A stretch of DNA of 64,000 bases, from the NCBI GenBank assembly GCA_963759115.1, contig CAVWXT010000007.1, positions 1 through 64,000 on the forward strand, in the 5' to 3' direction. The notes under the pieces were generated by a model. It worked only from the letters and a program-made list of their open reading frames with translations, did not search any database and had not been told where the DNA came from. The DNA comes from CAVWXT01 sp963759115 (lineage in GTDB: Bacteria; Planctomycetota; Planctomycetia; Pirellulales; Thermoguttaceae). Shown piece after piece: positions 18,534 through 26,493 of this stretch; the stretch's first letter is position 1, and each line of letters opens with the position of its first letter. The translations under genes and the position numbers were made by a program.

Positions 18534-19267
18534 TTCTTGTGTCCTTTTCGACGGCGAACGCCCTTGGGGATCGTGACCGTCTTTTCAAGATGCTTCCGCA
18601 GGTGACGGAGGATATCGACCTGTTCCTTGATCTCGCGGATGGTGTCGCCCACGCTGGCGACGATACGAGGGATCGCCTCGGGCTTGGTGATTTTCGTCCC
18701 TGCCTCGCACTCTGCACGGTATGCCTTCCATCGCACGATGTCCTCTTTGGCTTGGGCGACCAGGCTATCGACCTTGCCGAACTGCCAGCCGGGAGGGTCT
18801 TGGCTGTCGTGGAACGCCCTCATCTCGTTGATCCTCGCCCAAACGTCCTGCGCCTTCTCCCGCCGCTTCTCGTCCCACGACTCCGGGTACGGCGTGAAGA
18901 GTTCGGGATAGTCGTACTGGACGAGCGGGCTGATGCCGATTCCCGCCGCCATCGCCTTCCTGATCTCCTCCTGGTGCGGCGTTCTCAGGACGGCAAGCGT
19001 GGCTTCGTCGGTCACGAGGAGTTCGGGCGTGGCATACCGCGAGCGGAGCAGCTTCTCGACCTCGCCCGTCGCCAAGTTCGTCGCCATGACGAAACCGCGC
19101 TTGGGCGGGACATGCGCAATGCGCCAACCGTACCCCTTGTGCAGGATGACGTTGCCGACCGCCAGCGCGTCCCAGTCCGCCTTGGGTTGGGCGTGGTAGA
19201 GGGAGCGAAGATGCTCGACTGTCTCTCTCCTCGTCATTTTGTGGAAGGGTTTCACTCGGCACCTCAC
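18530..19267 (-). CDS. Hypothetical mobile-element protein (about 240 aa)
   Basis: The start is uncertain: GTG 19267 overlaps the preceding stop, while ATG 19237 (MTRRETVEHLRSLYH) has no good SD. Contains VGNVILHKGYGWRIAHVPPK, possibly a small beta-barrel, a helical middle with PELFTPYPESWDEKRREKAQ, and a coiled-coil-like Lys-rich C-terminus (DTIREIKEQVDILRHLRKHL). No catalytic motif was recognised. Confidence 0.6.
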   Translation of the reverse strand: MRCRVKPFHKMTRRETVEHLRSLYHAQPKADWDALAVGNVILHKGYGWRIAHVPPKRGFVMATNLATGEVEKLLRSRYATPELLVTDEATLAVLRTPHQEEIRKAMAAGIGISPLVQYDYPELFTPYPESWDEKRREKAQDVWARINEMRAFHDSQDPPGWQFGKVDSLVAQAKEDIVRWKAYRAECEAGTKITKPEAIPRIVASVGDTIREIKEQVDILRHLRKHLEKTVTIPKGVRRRKGHKK

Positions 19268-19605
19268 TCCCTAACCGTTGCCACCTGCAACCCCGTGCGG
19301 TTCAGCCAAAGCAGGTAGCCGGGTTTCGCGCCGAAATCCAGGTGAAGACTGTCGATATGCTTCTCGTAGTCGATGGCGGCGACCAGCTTGGCGACCGCCT
19401 CGGCGACCACGGCTCTCTCCGCCCTCACGACGAAGCGGTAGTCCTCCGCCGTTTCCTCGATCTCGTGCTTCCGACCGGCAACCTCGTCCAGCAGGACGAT
19501 GAAGGGGGCGATCTCCTCCCGCATCTGGGCATGGACGAAGAGAAAGCCCGGGGCAACGGGGTCTTGCCCCACGCTAAGATGACCGTTTTTTGTGAAGAGC
19601 CACAT
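19264..19605 (-). CDS. Conserved mobile-element hypothetical protein (MWLFT family)
   Basis: About 113 residues starting MWLFTKNGHLSVGQDPVAPG. The MWLFT(K/T)xGxxS opening followed by a repeated ferredoxin-like pattern (DYRFVVRAERAVVAEAVAKL) resembles a widespread small protein family on ICEs and plasmids. ATG 19605 is chosen because it gives this N-terminus. The longer frame upstream runs through the promoter motif at 19651-19668, which lies 45 bases before the start. Function unknown. Confidence 0.72.
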   Translation of the reverse strand: MWLFTKNGHLSVGQDPVAPGFLFVHAQMREEIAPFIVLLDEVAGRKHEIEETAEDYRFVVRAERAVVAEAVAKLVAAIDYEKHIDSLHLDFGAKPGYLLWLNRTGLQVATVRE

Positions 19606-19650
19606 CCGATTTGCCTTTCGTGTTTCAGGACTGTTTGCGTACGTCCCTTT

Positions 19651-19668
19651 CTTATACGGCCTAACCGA
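19651..19668 (-). promoter_or_regulatory. Element promoter motif, copy upstream of 19605 start
   Basis: Minus strand TCGGTTAGGCCGTATAAG, 45 bases before the MWLFT-family start. Confidence 0.65.
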
Positions 19669-19684
19669 TCCGGCCATGCCCGGT

Positions 19685-20587
19685 TCAAGCGGTAAACGCG
19701 ACGCCGAGGTGGACCGTCACGTCGGCGAGGCACAGGGCGGACGCCAGCAAGCCGTCGTCCTCGGCACGGAACGTCTCGCCCAAGCCCGACGCCGCCGTCC
19801 TCCGCCACGCCGCGTCCTTCAGTCTATACAGCTTAACCGGCAGGTCGGCGCCGCTCGCCTGGCGTCTCGTGTCGGGAGCTGCAAGGGCGTCGAAGACGAT
19901 CCCGTCCACGAACCGTCCCCAGATATTCGCCAACGTCTCGGGCTTGTCGAAAACATCGACCGACACGGCCCTGCCGCCCAGCACGACGGCGATCCCCGAC
20001 GCGCCCTCGGGCCAGGGAAGGCGGTGCCGCAGGTCTTCCGCCCTGTCACGGTGCGCGTCCAGCGTGTCGGACATATTCTCCCGTTCCGAACGGGTCGCCG
20101 TCGCCCGATGGTTCCGGCGGACCGCCCGCCACAGGGACGCCTGGGCAGCGACCCGGACCGCGCCGGCGGAATACGCAGCCTGCTTCAGCAGGAGCCGCAT
20201 GGTCGGCGGGCAGCAGGAGCCCGGCGCGAATCGCCTGCCGGCGTACTCCCACCGTCCCCTTTCGACACAACAGACGGGCACCCGGGTATGGCCACCGCCG
20301 GCGACCAGCACGGAAGAGCGAAGCACTCGGTCTTGCTTCGCGCCTCTCAGCACCTCGCCCTCCACGAACAGCACCGGCGTGTCGCCGGCGTTCACGGCCA
20401 GCAGCTCGCTCACCGATCCCTCTTCCGACACTTCCCGGACGACGCACGTCCCCGCGTCCATCGCCTCGGCGGCGAGGACGAAGGCAGGATCGCCTTCAGA
20501 GAGCCGCTCGGAATAGAGCGGGAAAACGGCAAGCCCCTCGCAGCACATCGGAGGGTCGACTCGGATCTCGGGGATGGACAAGTTCAT
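19685..20587 (-). CDS. ARPP-1-like family protein (300 aa)
   Basis: ATG 20587 (MNLSIPEIRV) follows AAGGAG at seven bases. The pattern SELLAVNAGDTPVLFVEGEV followed by LRGAKQDRVLRSSVLV, then RVPVCCVERGRWEY is that of the ARPP-1 domain family (ARG and rhodanese-phosphatase-associated protein 1). Those proteins occur alone or in conflict and stress-related gene sets and their biochemical role is not established. The C-terminal third (WGRFVDGIVFDALAAPDT) is conserved in the family as well. The sequence encoding VKLYRLKDA (19824-19840) happens to match the element promoter motif, so it could be an internal promoter or chance. Confidence 0.72.
   Translation of the reverse strand: MNLSIPEIRVDPPMCCEGLAVFPLYSERLSEGDPAFVLAAEAMDAGTCVVREVSEEGSVSELLAVNAGDTPVLFVEGEVLRGAKQDRVLRSSVLVAGGGHTRVPVCCVERGRWEYAGRRFAPGSCCPPTMRLLLKQAAYSAGAVRVAAQASLWRAVRRNHRATATRSERENMSDTLDAHRDRAEDLRHRLPWPEGASGIAVVLGGRAVSVDVFDKPETLANIWGRFVDGIVFDALAAPDTRRQASGADLPVKLYRLKDAAWRRTAASGLGETFRAEDDGLLASALCLADVTVHLGVAFTA
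19824..19840 (-). promoter_or_regulatory. Motif match inside the ARPP-1 gene
   Basis: Minus strand CCGGTTAAGCTGTATAG within the coding sequence for VKLYR. No gene starts within 50 bases downstream, so this may be coincidental or a relic. Confidence 0.3.
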
Positions 20588-20614
20588 CTTCAGGCTCCTT
20601 GTCATCTTTGCTTC

Positions 20615-20631
20615 GCTATACAGCTTAACCG
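20615..20631 (-). promoter_or_regulatory. Element promoter motif, copy upstream of the ARPP-1 gene
   Basis: Minus strand CGGTTAAGCTGTATAGC, 27 bases before the start at 20587. Confidence 0.65.
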
Positions 20632-20870
20632 CAGACAATCGTGAGGTTCCTCAGCTCCACCACCTCGCTCGTCCCCAGGGAGATCCGGCCCTTCAGGCGA
20701 TGCCGGAAGCCGGCTTTCTCGCCCTGGCGGACGGCATTGGCGACCGCCTCCACCGCCGCCTTTGCCATCTCCCTTGCGGTCATCTCTTCGGCGTTCGTCC
20801 TGACCATGACGTGGACGACGACCTCGACCGCTACGGCATCCTGGGGACGGACGGGGCAGTTGCCTAGCAA
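20625..20870 (-). CDS. Hypothetical small protein (81 aa)
   Basis: Core VEVVVHVMVRTNAEEMTARE followed by AAVEAVANAVRQGEKAGFRH, then ISLGTSEVVELRNLTIV: a predicted beta-alpha-beta fold. The stop lies within the motif upstream of the ARPP-1 gene. Its start overlaps the 64-aa gene by seven bases. Function unknown, co-directional with the block. Confidence 0.55.
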   Translation of the reverse strand: MLGNCPVRPQDAVAVEVVVHVMVRTNAEEMTAREMAKAAVEAVANAVRQGEKAGFRHRLKGRISLGTSEVVELRNLTIVCG

Positions 20871-21058
20871 CCTCGCAGCAGACCGGCATGCTCGCCTTCG
20901 TCGGCGTAGATACCGACGATTTCGTCCTCGTTCAAGCCGCCGCGAACCTGGTTCATCAGCCGGGTGAACGTGCAGGGGAAGCAGATGTCCTCCGAAGTGG
21001 AGAACTCGGTGGGGCGGGTCACGACCCAGAACTCTTCGGGCAATCCATGTATCTTCAT
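20864..21058 (-). CDS. Hypothetical small protein (64 aa)
   Basis: Starts MKIHGLPEEFWVVTRPTEFS, just after the HTH-type gene. Two cysteines in DICFPCTF could bind metal. Not recognised. Confidence 0.5.
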   Translation of the reverse strand: MKIHGLPEEFWVVTRPTEFSTSEDICFPCTFTRLMNQVRGGLNEDEIVGIYADEGEHAGLLRGC

Positions 21059-21059
21059 G

Positions 21060-21665
21060 TCAATCGTCCTTTCGTGGTTGAAGGCGGTGGAACCATTCGA
21101 TCTCCGGCAGGGTGGCTCCCCGATCCAGGAACCGCATCAGCGACTTCCGCCCGCCGATAACCGTATACGGATGGTTCGGGCCGCCGCCGGGCACCGCTTC
21201 GGTCGCGTGGGAGAACGAGCCGTCCTCGTCGAAATAGGCGGACACCCGGCGGGACAGCACCAGGCAGACCAGGAGTCGGCGCTCCTTGGCGAACTCGCCG
21301 GCATACCGCTCGGCTTCCTCGACCGAGCCGATCCCGTCAGGCAGCTCTGCGCGCGAGTAGACCGCCGGCATCAGCCGGACGACCAGGAAGGGCTTGACGG
21401 GTTCGTTCGCCCACTTCGCCCAGTCCTCAAGGTCTTCCTTCAGCAGGCCGTTCACCGTTGCTTGGTCGATCTCCAGCACCGCCATCAACTTCCTGAACGG
21501 CTCGGCGCTGATTACGCCCGTCTGCTCAAACCGGTGTAGCCTATTGCATCCGTGGGAAAGGCTCCTCTCGGTGCGACGGTAGCCCATGCGCAGGGCGACC
21601 TCGCTGAACTTCAGCCCCTTCTCCATCCGCTTCTTTCTGAAGTATGCGGCGACGTGCGTGGTCAT
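21060..21665 (-). CDS. Possible HTH regulator/hypothetical (201 aa)
   Basis: Residues 1-65 look XRE-like (VAAYFRKKRMEKGLKFSEVA, LRMGYRRTERSLSHG, LHRFEQTGVISAEPFRKLMA), with recognition-helix spacing plausible but an unusual insertion. The remainder (LVVRLMPAVYSRAELPDGIG, RRLLVCLVLSRRVSAYFDED) is of unknown function. The promoter motif at 21684-21700 lies only 18 bases upstream. It could regulate the element. Confidence 0.6.
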   Translation of the reverse strand: MTTHVAAYFRKKRMEKGLKFSEVALRMGYRRTERSLSHGCNRLHRFEQTGVISAEPFRKLMAVLEIDQATVNGLLKEDLEDWAKWANEPVKPFLVVRLMPAVYSRAELPDGIGSVEEAERYAGEFAKERRLLVCLVLSRRVSAYFDEDGSFSHATEAVPGGGPNHPYTVIGGRKSLMRFLDRGATLPEIEWFHRLQPRKDD

Positions 21666-21683
21666 CGGATGTATCCTGCGTGT

Positions 21684-21700
21684 TCCATACAGCTCAACCG
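21684..21700 (-). promoter_or_regulatory. Element promoter motif, copy upstream of 21665 start
   Basis: Minus strand CGGTTGAGCTGTATGGA, 18 bases before the start codon. The TATGGA core departs from the usual TATAAG. It lies inside the 3' end of the ATPase gene. Confidence 0.55.
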
Positions 21701-22719
21701 CCTACTCCCATCGCCGCCTGCGCCGTGGACACATCGCCGGCGTTCCTGCTCAACGCCTTCTTCAGGCGATAGAACGTCGCCCTGCTGCGACGGGTCAGCA
21801 TGCACCAGGCTGCCTCCTGCTCGGCAACGCTGTCGGGATAATCTTCCACGACCTGCTTCAGGCAGTCCAAATCGTAAGTCCGGGAGTCGGACACTCGCGG
21901 AGCCGCCGTGCGACCGATCTCGTGTAGCTGCGATGCGACGAGCTGCCGCCAGTCCACGCCGGCTTCCCGCGCATAGATGACCTTGCGGTACGACGGTTCC
22001 AGAAGCCGCAAGGACAGTTCCCGAGTCGCCGAGAACTCGGCGATGAAATCCACGACCTCCTGGCACTCGTCCGGGCTCAGCCCGTCGAACCCCTGCGCCG
22101 CCAAGTGCCGCAACATCACGAGGACTTCCTCGTTGGAAGCCGACAGCTCGAACTGGTCGACACGGCTCAGCACGGCGCCGAAGGCGTGGTTCTGGCGAGG
22201 CAAGGCGTTGACGGCGAAGATGATCCTGCCGTCGAAACGGAAGGACGACGGCACCTTGAGCTGGCTGCTGTTGTAGTTCACGAGCCGGTTGCCCTTCTCC
22301 CCTTCCCAAAGCGCGCTCCGCAGGATGCCGAGGGCGGGCAGGTTACGAAACATCGCGTCGCAGTCGTCGAGGAAGACGACCGATTCGGGATGCTCGTACA
22401 AAGCCATGTACATCGCCAGCGGCGTGCAGTGTCCGGTGAGGGTCAACGGGACGACCCCTTCCTCCTTCAATGTCGCCAGCACGACCCTTGTCTTCCCCAG
22501 CCCGCCTCTGGAGCCGTACACGCACAGGCCGTTCGCCATCCCGCGCGCCACGAGACGGACATGGTGGGCAAGCAACTGCTGCCGTTCTTCAAGGGCTGTG
22601 GGCGCGAAGCGGGCAACGGGAGGGACGACAGGTGCGGGAGCTACAGGCGCACCGGCTGCCGGTGTGGCGGTGTCGCTCTTCTTCCAACCGCTCGTGAATA
22701 AACTCAATAAGCTCATCAT
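21694..22719 (-). CDS. AAA-type ATPase
   Basis: About 341 residues. Walker A is CVYGSRGGLGKTRVVL (residues ~75-90), Walker B VVFLDDCDAMF, and a sensor-like Asn is in IIFAVNALPRQNHAFGAV followed by Arg in LSRVDQFELS. A Pro/Ala linker covers residues 12-50. The C-terminal helical part (TYDLDCLKQVVEDYPDSVAE, TRRSRATFYRLKKALSR) may bind DNA. In plasmid and integrative elements such proteins serve replication, segregation or helicase loading, and the exact role is not determinable here. Two adjacent ATGs exist and 22719 overlaps the upstream stop. Confidence 0.75.
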   Translation of the reverse strand: MMSLLSLFTSGWKKSDTATPAAGAPVAPAPVVPPVARFAPTALEERQQLLAHHVRLVARGMANGLCVYGSRGGLGKTRVVLATLKEEGVVPLTLTGHCTPLAMYMALYEHPESVVFLDDCDAMFRNLPALGILRSALWEGEKGNRLVNYNSSQLKVPSSFRFDGRIIFAVNALPRQNHAFGAVLSRVDQFELSASNEEVLVMLRHLAAQGFDGLSPDECQEVVDFIAEFSATRELSLRLLEPSYRKVIYAREAGVDWRQLVASQLHEIGRTAAPRVSDSRTYDLDCLKQVVEDYPDSVAEQEAAWCMLTRRSRATFYRLKKALSRNAGDVSTAQAAMGVGG

Positions 22720-23087
22720 GGCACGACTTTTCTCAACGTCCGAGGAAGTATCTCCAACAACATCCCTTCCTTCCCGGCAGGGCCTTTCACGAAGAACTCC
22801 TTGTGCCGTTTCAGAAAGGCAGCAAGTGCCTTGCGCGACCACCGACCGGCATAAGTCACTATGGAGACCGTGACGGCGAACGTGTCGCCAGCGTCCCCAA
22901 GGCAACAGCGGTTCCGCGCTTCGATAGCGTCCATCTCCCGGCAGAACAGCACGGCTTCGCTCGGGTTGTCGCGCCAACGGCGTTGCTTGCCGCACCACCA
23001 CTGCGCCGTGCCGTCCTGGATCGCCCAGCGCCGCCAGCGAGGATCGCCGATTTTCACGATATTTCCCGGAGGCAGGTAGTCCATCAC
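22716..23087 (-). CDS. Hypothetical protein (123 aa)
   Basis: MMDYLPPGNIVKIGDPRWRR start, with many Trp and Arg and a Cys pair (ARNRCCLGDAGD). It overlaps the ATPase start and the upstream gene by four bases each, so all three are co-translated. Not recognised. Confidence 0.55.
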   Translation of the reverse strand: MMDYLPPGNIVKIGDPRWRRWAIQDGTAQWWCGKQRRWRDNPSEAVLFCREMDAIEARNRCCLGDAGDTFAVTVSIVTYAGRWSRKALAAFLKRHKEFFVKGPAGKEGMLLEILPRTLRKVVP

Positions 23088-23290
23088 TGTCTGACGACCT
23101 CCCAGGAACAGCCGTTCACGAGCCAGCCGTGGTGCTGGCTGAGCACGTCCGCGCCGTCCTCTGCCAGGTCGATGTCGTCTTCCACTTCAAGGACGCACTC
23201 GGACGGCAGGCCGCAGTCCTGCGGCTTGCGGGTCTCCTCGGAGTCGTCCTCGGTCATGTCCCAGTCGATGTCGAAGAACCGTACTTGCAT
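23084..23290 (-). CDS. Hypothetical acidic protein (68 aa)
   Basis: MQVRFFDIDWDMTEDDSEET opening. Strongly acidic, ends LSQHHGWLVNGCSWEVV. This DIDWDT...GWxVxxxxW pattern resembles small proteins recurrent in mobile elements. DNA-mimic activity is only a speculation from charge. Confidence 0.55.
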   Translation of the reverse strand: MQVRFFDIDWDMTEDDSEETRKPQDCGLPSECVLEVEDDIDLAEDGADVLSQHHGWLVNGCSWEVVRQ

Positions 23291-23332
23291 GACTCTTCTT
23301 CCTGTACAAGCGACCAGAAAATGGGCTTGCGA

Positions 23333-23527
23333 CTACGGATCATTGGGATTCTTCGTTTCCATCTTGCGGATGATTTCGGTGCAACGGTCGCAGTCCTGTT
23401 GCAACCGATCGATCTCAGCGGCAAGCACCTTCTCGGTTTCCGTCGGGAATGAGCGGAAGCAGCACGCACACGATCCGCCACGCTTTGTGTCGCGTATGAC
23501 GTCGGCGATGGCCTCTTTTGTCGTCAT
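23333..23527 (-). CDS. Hypothetical small zinc-ribbon-like protein (64 aa)
   Basis: MTTKEAIADVIRDTKRGGSC start. Two Cys pairs (SCACCF and CDRC) separated by a helical stretch (TEKVLAAEIDRLQQD) suggest a zinc hook or ribbon. The promoter motif at 23572-23590 lies 44 bases upstream. Confidence 0.55.
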   Translation of the reverse strand: MTTKEAIADVIRDTKRGGSCACCFRSFPTETEKVLAAEIDRLQQDCDRCTEIIRKMETKNPNDP

Positions 23528-23571
23528 GGCTATACCCTATCGAATCTGTTACGGATCTACCCAACTCCGCT

Positions 23572-23590
23572 CTTATACAGACTCAACCGA
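23572..23590 (-). promoter_or_regulatory. Element promoter motif, copy upstream of 23527 start
   Basis: Minus strand TCGGTTGAGTCTGTATAAG, one base longer in the middle than other copies. Confidence 0.6.
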
Positions 23591-23654
23591 CGATGCCAAA
23601 CTGCCCCTCGATCCTCCTCCTGGACGTGCCGGCGTCGCCAAGTCGCCGGCGGCA

Positions 23655-23879
23655 TCACTCGCCGCCCTGCAACAGGCAGTCGATTCCGTGCCGGTCGTGC
23701 GCCTGGTCGGCGATGGCGTCGGTCATGTTCGCCAGACCTTCCAGCAATCCCTCGTCGCCTGGGGCAGGCTCGTAGGGGTGCTTCCGCCGGGCAAGGTCGG
23801 CGATCCGCAGCAGCAGCTCCCGCTGGGCGCGGAAAAGGGGGCCGTCGATGTGCAGGGCGTAGTCTTTCATGTCGTTCAT
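23655..23879 (-). CDS. Conserved mobile-element hypothetical protein (74 aa)
   Basis: MNDMKDYALHIDGPLFRAQR, then LLLRIADLARRK and GLLEGLANMTDAIADQAHDR. The IDGPLFRAQRELL and DxIADQAHDRYGI-type elements match a small family I associate with plasmids and ICEs. Overlaps the upstream gene by four bases. Function unknown. Confidence 0.65.
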   Translation of the reverse strand: MNDMKDYALHIDGPLFRAQRELLLRIADLARRKHPYEPAPGDEGLLEGLANMTDAIADQAHDRHGIDCLLQGGE

Positions 23880-24400
23880 TCGTTATCCTCTTCCTTCTGT
23901 CTCTGTCGCTCCTCAATCAGGTCGTCGATCTGCCGCTCGGTCTGCCGGGCTCCCGTCTCCTTCACGAGACACCGGACCTGTTCCTCCAGCCCGCCGTTGT
24001 TGACGTCGGCGGCGATGCTCGACATCAGCTCGTGAACCGCCTCGTCGAGATCCTCCGGCCGCAAGCCGGCGGACTCCGCCTTCTCCGCCAGCCTCTCCAC
24101 GATGGCGGCACGGTCGTCGTCGGCTTGCAGCGACCACTGCCCGCCCACGCCCGTCGTCCGGCACGCATCCCAGTTCCGCTCGGCGGTCGCCTCGTCGAGC
24201 CCGAACTCCGTCTCGTAATCCGCGCAGGCGTCGTCCTCGGGAGCGTCGGGGTTCTCCGTCGTCGCCAACACGCGGGCAAGAGCGACCTTGCTCGCCAGCG
24301 ACTCGCGCCGTTCCTGCGGCAACTCCGCCGGTACTTCCACTTCGACCGTGCCCGAGAAACTCACGGGCACCACGACCTTCAGCATCGTTTCGTTCTTCAT
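23876..24400 (-). CDS. Hypothetical acidic protein (174 aa)
   Basis: N-terminal beta-rich part (MLKVVVPVSFSGTVEVEVPA), a helical conserved middle (SLASKVALARVLATTENPDA, ACADYETEFGLDEATAERNW) and a charged C-terminus (RQIDDLIEERQRQKEEDNE). SD AGGAGG before the start. Probably a conserved mobile-element family in Planctomycetes, no function known. Confidence 0.6.
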   Translation of the reverse strand: MKNETMLKVVVPVSFSGTVEVEVPAELPQERRESLASKVALARVLATTENPDAPEDDACADYETEFGLDEATAERNWDACRTTGVGGQWSLQADDDRAAIVERLAEKAESAGLRPEDLDEAVHELMSSIAADVNNGGLEEQVRCLVKETGARQTERQIDDLIEERQRQKEEDNE

Positions 24401-24515
24401 CTTGTTCCTCCTGGTCCGGGTTCTCTCATATCATCGGGGCTTGCGAGCCTTCTTCACGCAACCTGACCCACTAGAGCCTTCGATCCGTCAGCCAGTTCTG
24501 CACCATGCGTTCCAC

Positions 24516-25014
24516 CTAGCCACGCACGCTCTCGTAGTCCGCTTGGTCGTTCCCAGTGTCAGGAACCTGGACCTTTTGGGCGATCCGAGCGGCAAGGGAG
24601 ACGTCCGCCAATTCGGGGTAATACTCGGTCAGTCCCTTGATGGCGTCCTCGACGATGCAGGCACGAACCATCGCGGCACCGTCCTCCTCTTCCTCCTTGG
24701 ACGGCAGTTCGGTCGCTCCCCACGGCGGGAGCTGAATACCGGCGTTCTCTTCTTCGTGCCGGTCGCCGTCCCAGCCCCGCTTTGCTTCGCCTTGCGCGTA
24801 AGTCTCCTCGTCCGGCGCAAGACACTTTCGCCAACAGGCGGACGACAGCCACGACCCCTTCCCTGTGCCCCTTGCCCCCCTTCTCCATCAGGTCGAAGAG
24901 CAGTTTCGCCGTCCCCAGGGCGGCATTCGTCATGTCCTCGCCCTGCTCCGCATCGGGGCAGACGTTGTGGACGGCGGCAAGCAGGTCCATGAAGGTCTCT
25001 CTGGTGATGTTCAT
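24516..25014 (-). pseudogene. Hypothetical protein, one frameshift (about 165 aa)
   Basis: Starts MNITRETFMDLLAAVHNVCP. Near 24815 the frame shifts. Removing one T joins RLLAKV to LAPDEETYAQGEAKRGWDGD and on through AAMVRACIVEDAIKGLTEYY to TAG 24518-24516. No domain was recognised. The smooth continuation in the second frame argues for a single recent indel or a base-call error. Confidence 0.6.
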
Positions 25015-25177
25015 GTCGGGGCTCCTTTCGGCTGGGGAAGGCGCTAGCGGTGACGCTCGGCCGTCGACGCAAAACGGTCGACGGGAACGACGGGCATGGT
25101 CATGCCACGGTTCCTACTTTCTCCTTCCACCACTGCGGTTACTCCCGTATCATCGAAGTTCAGGTGGTAATCTCGCC

Positions 25178-25838
25178 TCACGCCCCTACCGAACAGTTTT
25201 CCATCCGTTCCGGGCACTCCACCCCCTGGATGCCGCACCAGTCGGGTTCGCCGTCCACAAGCGGCACGCTGACGACCTGCCCCGTTTCCCACGGGTACAG
25301 ATATATCCTGTGGACTTTCCATGCGCTGCCGTCCTGCGCACAGGATATACTGTCTGCGGCCGAAGGAACCGAAATTGGAACTTTTCGCCACGACGGTAAA
25401 CTGCTGGCAGGTCTTGCTGGCAAGGGCGGCACGACGGTCGGTTTCCGCCTGCGCCGCCTCGGCATGTTTGCGCTCGTTCTCGGTCAGCGCCGCCTCGACG
25501 GCTTCGGCTTCGATCGCCGCCCAGGACTTCAGCTCCCGCTCCACGTCCGACCAGCAGTAGTGCGGATCGCCGACCGGAACATGCTCGTGGACTCGCCGGA
25601 CGAACTGCCGCTGCTTCACGGGATCGGCGAACCAGACCTCCCAGAAGCCGTCAGCATCGCAGTTGGCAATGTGTCCGAAGATGCAGGAGAGGCGGCGATA
25701 GAACGCCGACTTGAACATGCTGCGGGGAAAGCCCCCAAGGACGAACCTGGCGAACGTGGCGCAGAACCTGGCTTTCTCCTCGGCGGTCGAGTGCTGGGTG
25801 GCAACGAAGCGGTCGGCGGGAAACTTGGTCTTGCTCAT
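25178..25838 (-). pseudogene. Hypothetical protein, one frameshift (about 220 aa)
   Basis: MSKTKFPADRFVATQHSTAE start. The long helical middle is Ala/Glu-rich (IEAEAVEAALTENERKHAEA). Near 25343 the frame moves from RRQYILCA to QDGSAWKVHRIYLYPWETGQ, ending at ERMENCSVGA. The promoter motif at 25862-25880 is 23 bases upstream. Function unknown. Confidence 0.6.
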
Positions 25839-25861
25839 GTCGTGGTTCCCTTCACTCCACT

Positions 25862-25880
25862 CCTTATACAGCTCAACCGA
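25862..25880 (-). promoter_or_regulatory. Element promoter motif, copy upstream of 25838 start
   Basis: Minus strand TCGGTTGAGCTGTATAAGG, 23 bases before the start codon. It overlaps the upstream gene 25892-26110 only at its flank. Confidence 0.7.
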
Positions 25881-25891
25881 TTTGCCGTTCG

Positions 25892-26110
25892 CTACGCCCA
25901 TTCGACATCGCCGCCCATGCTGTCGTAGTCTTCCTCGTCGGTCTGCTCGGCAGTACGGACGAACTCGTCGTCGGAGGCGTCCATCTTCCCCAAGGCGATC
26001 GCCTCTTCCACGATGGCATCCTCGTCGTCACCCAAGTCCTTGTCGGACTTGAAACAGACGGTCTTGCCGTCCTGCCCGCCGTAACAGACGTAGACGCGGT
26101 AGTAGAACAT
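25892..26110 (-). CDS. Hypothetical acidic small protein (72 aa)
   Basis: MFYYRVYVCYGGQDGKTVCF start with AGGAG seven bases upstream, then an acidic C-terminal half (EEDYDSMGGDVEWA). Follows the 108-aa gene in the same unit. Confidence 0.6.
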   Translation of the reverse strand: MFYYRVYVCYGGQDGKTVCFKSDKDLGDDEDAIVEEAIALGKMDASDDEFVRTAEQTDEEDYDSMGGDVEWA

Positions 26111-26127
26111 GACTTGTCTCCTGCGAC

Positions 26128-26454
26128 CTAGCTCCATACCGGGACATTGGCTTGCGCGTCGATGCCCGGCAGTTCCAGCACGATGGCGGACACCACGTTG
26201 AGGCTGGTGTTGAACGGGGTCGGCACGAGAACCGACCGTCGCCGGGGCAGGCAGACGCAAGGCAGAAGCGCCAGCCGCTCCCCCGTCGCCTTGCGGTACT
26301 CCCGCTCGACGTGCGCCTTCTTCCGCCGCAGCAGGGCGACGGTCTCGGCGACCTTCCCCTCGGGAAGACCGATGGAAAAGGCGACGTAGTTGTAGCCGGA
26401 CTCGAATCGCTGTCCGTTGGCTGCCAGGAGTCTCTTGAGCTGCTTGATGGTCAT
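26128..26454 (-). CDS. Hypothetical protein (108 aa)
   Basis: MTIKQLKRLLAANGQRFESG start. Possible small DNA-binding helix near the N-terminus. Its promoter motif upstream has been split by the IS at 26494-27962, so expression is probably altered. Not recognised. Confidence 0.6.
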   Translation of the reverse strand: MTIKQLKRLLAANGQRFESGYNYVAFSIGLPEGKVAETVALLRRKKAHVEREYRKATGERLALLPCVCLPRRRSVLVPTPFNTSLNVVSAIVLELPGIDAQANVPVWS

Positions 26455-26476
26455 GGGTCAGTCCCTTTCCGAGCGT

Positions 26477-26493
26477 CACTTATACGGCCTAAC
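26477..26493 (-). promoter_or_regulatory. Element promoter motif, copy split by an IS
   Basis: The plus-strand piece CTTATACGGCCTAAC ends at the IS. On the far side CTAACCGATACC (27963 onward) resumes. Joined across the duplicated CTAAC they give CTTATACGGCCTAACCGA, a perfect motif copy 24 bases before the start at 26454. Confidence 0.7.
26489..26493. repeat. Probable target duplication of the rve-type IS (CTAAC)
   Basis: CTAAC here and at 27963-27967. It is supported by the restoration of a canonical promoter motif when the IS is removed. Confidence 0.6.

Noticed and set aside
19824..19840. Promoter motif match in the ARPP-1 gene taken as a functional promoter.
   Set aside because: It encodes a plausible in-frame VKLYR and no start codon follows at the usual distance, so it is listed only at low confidence.
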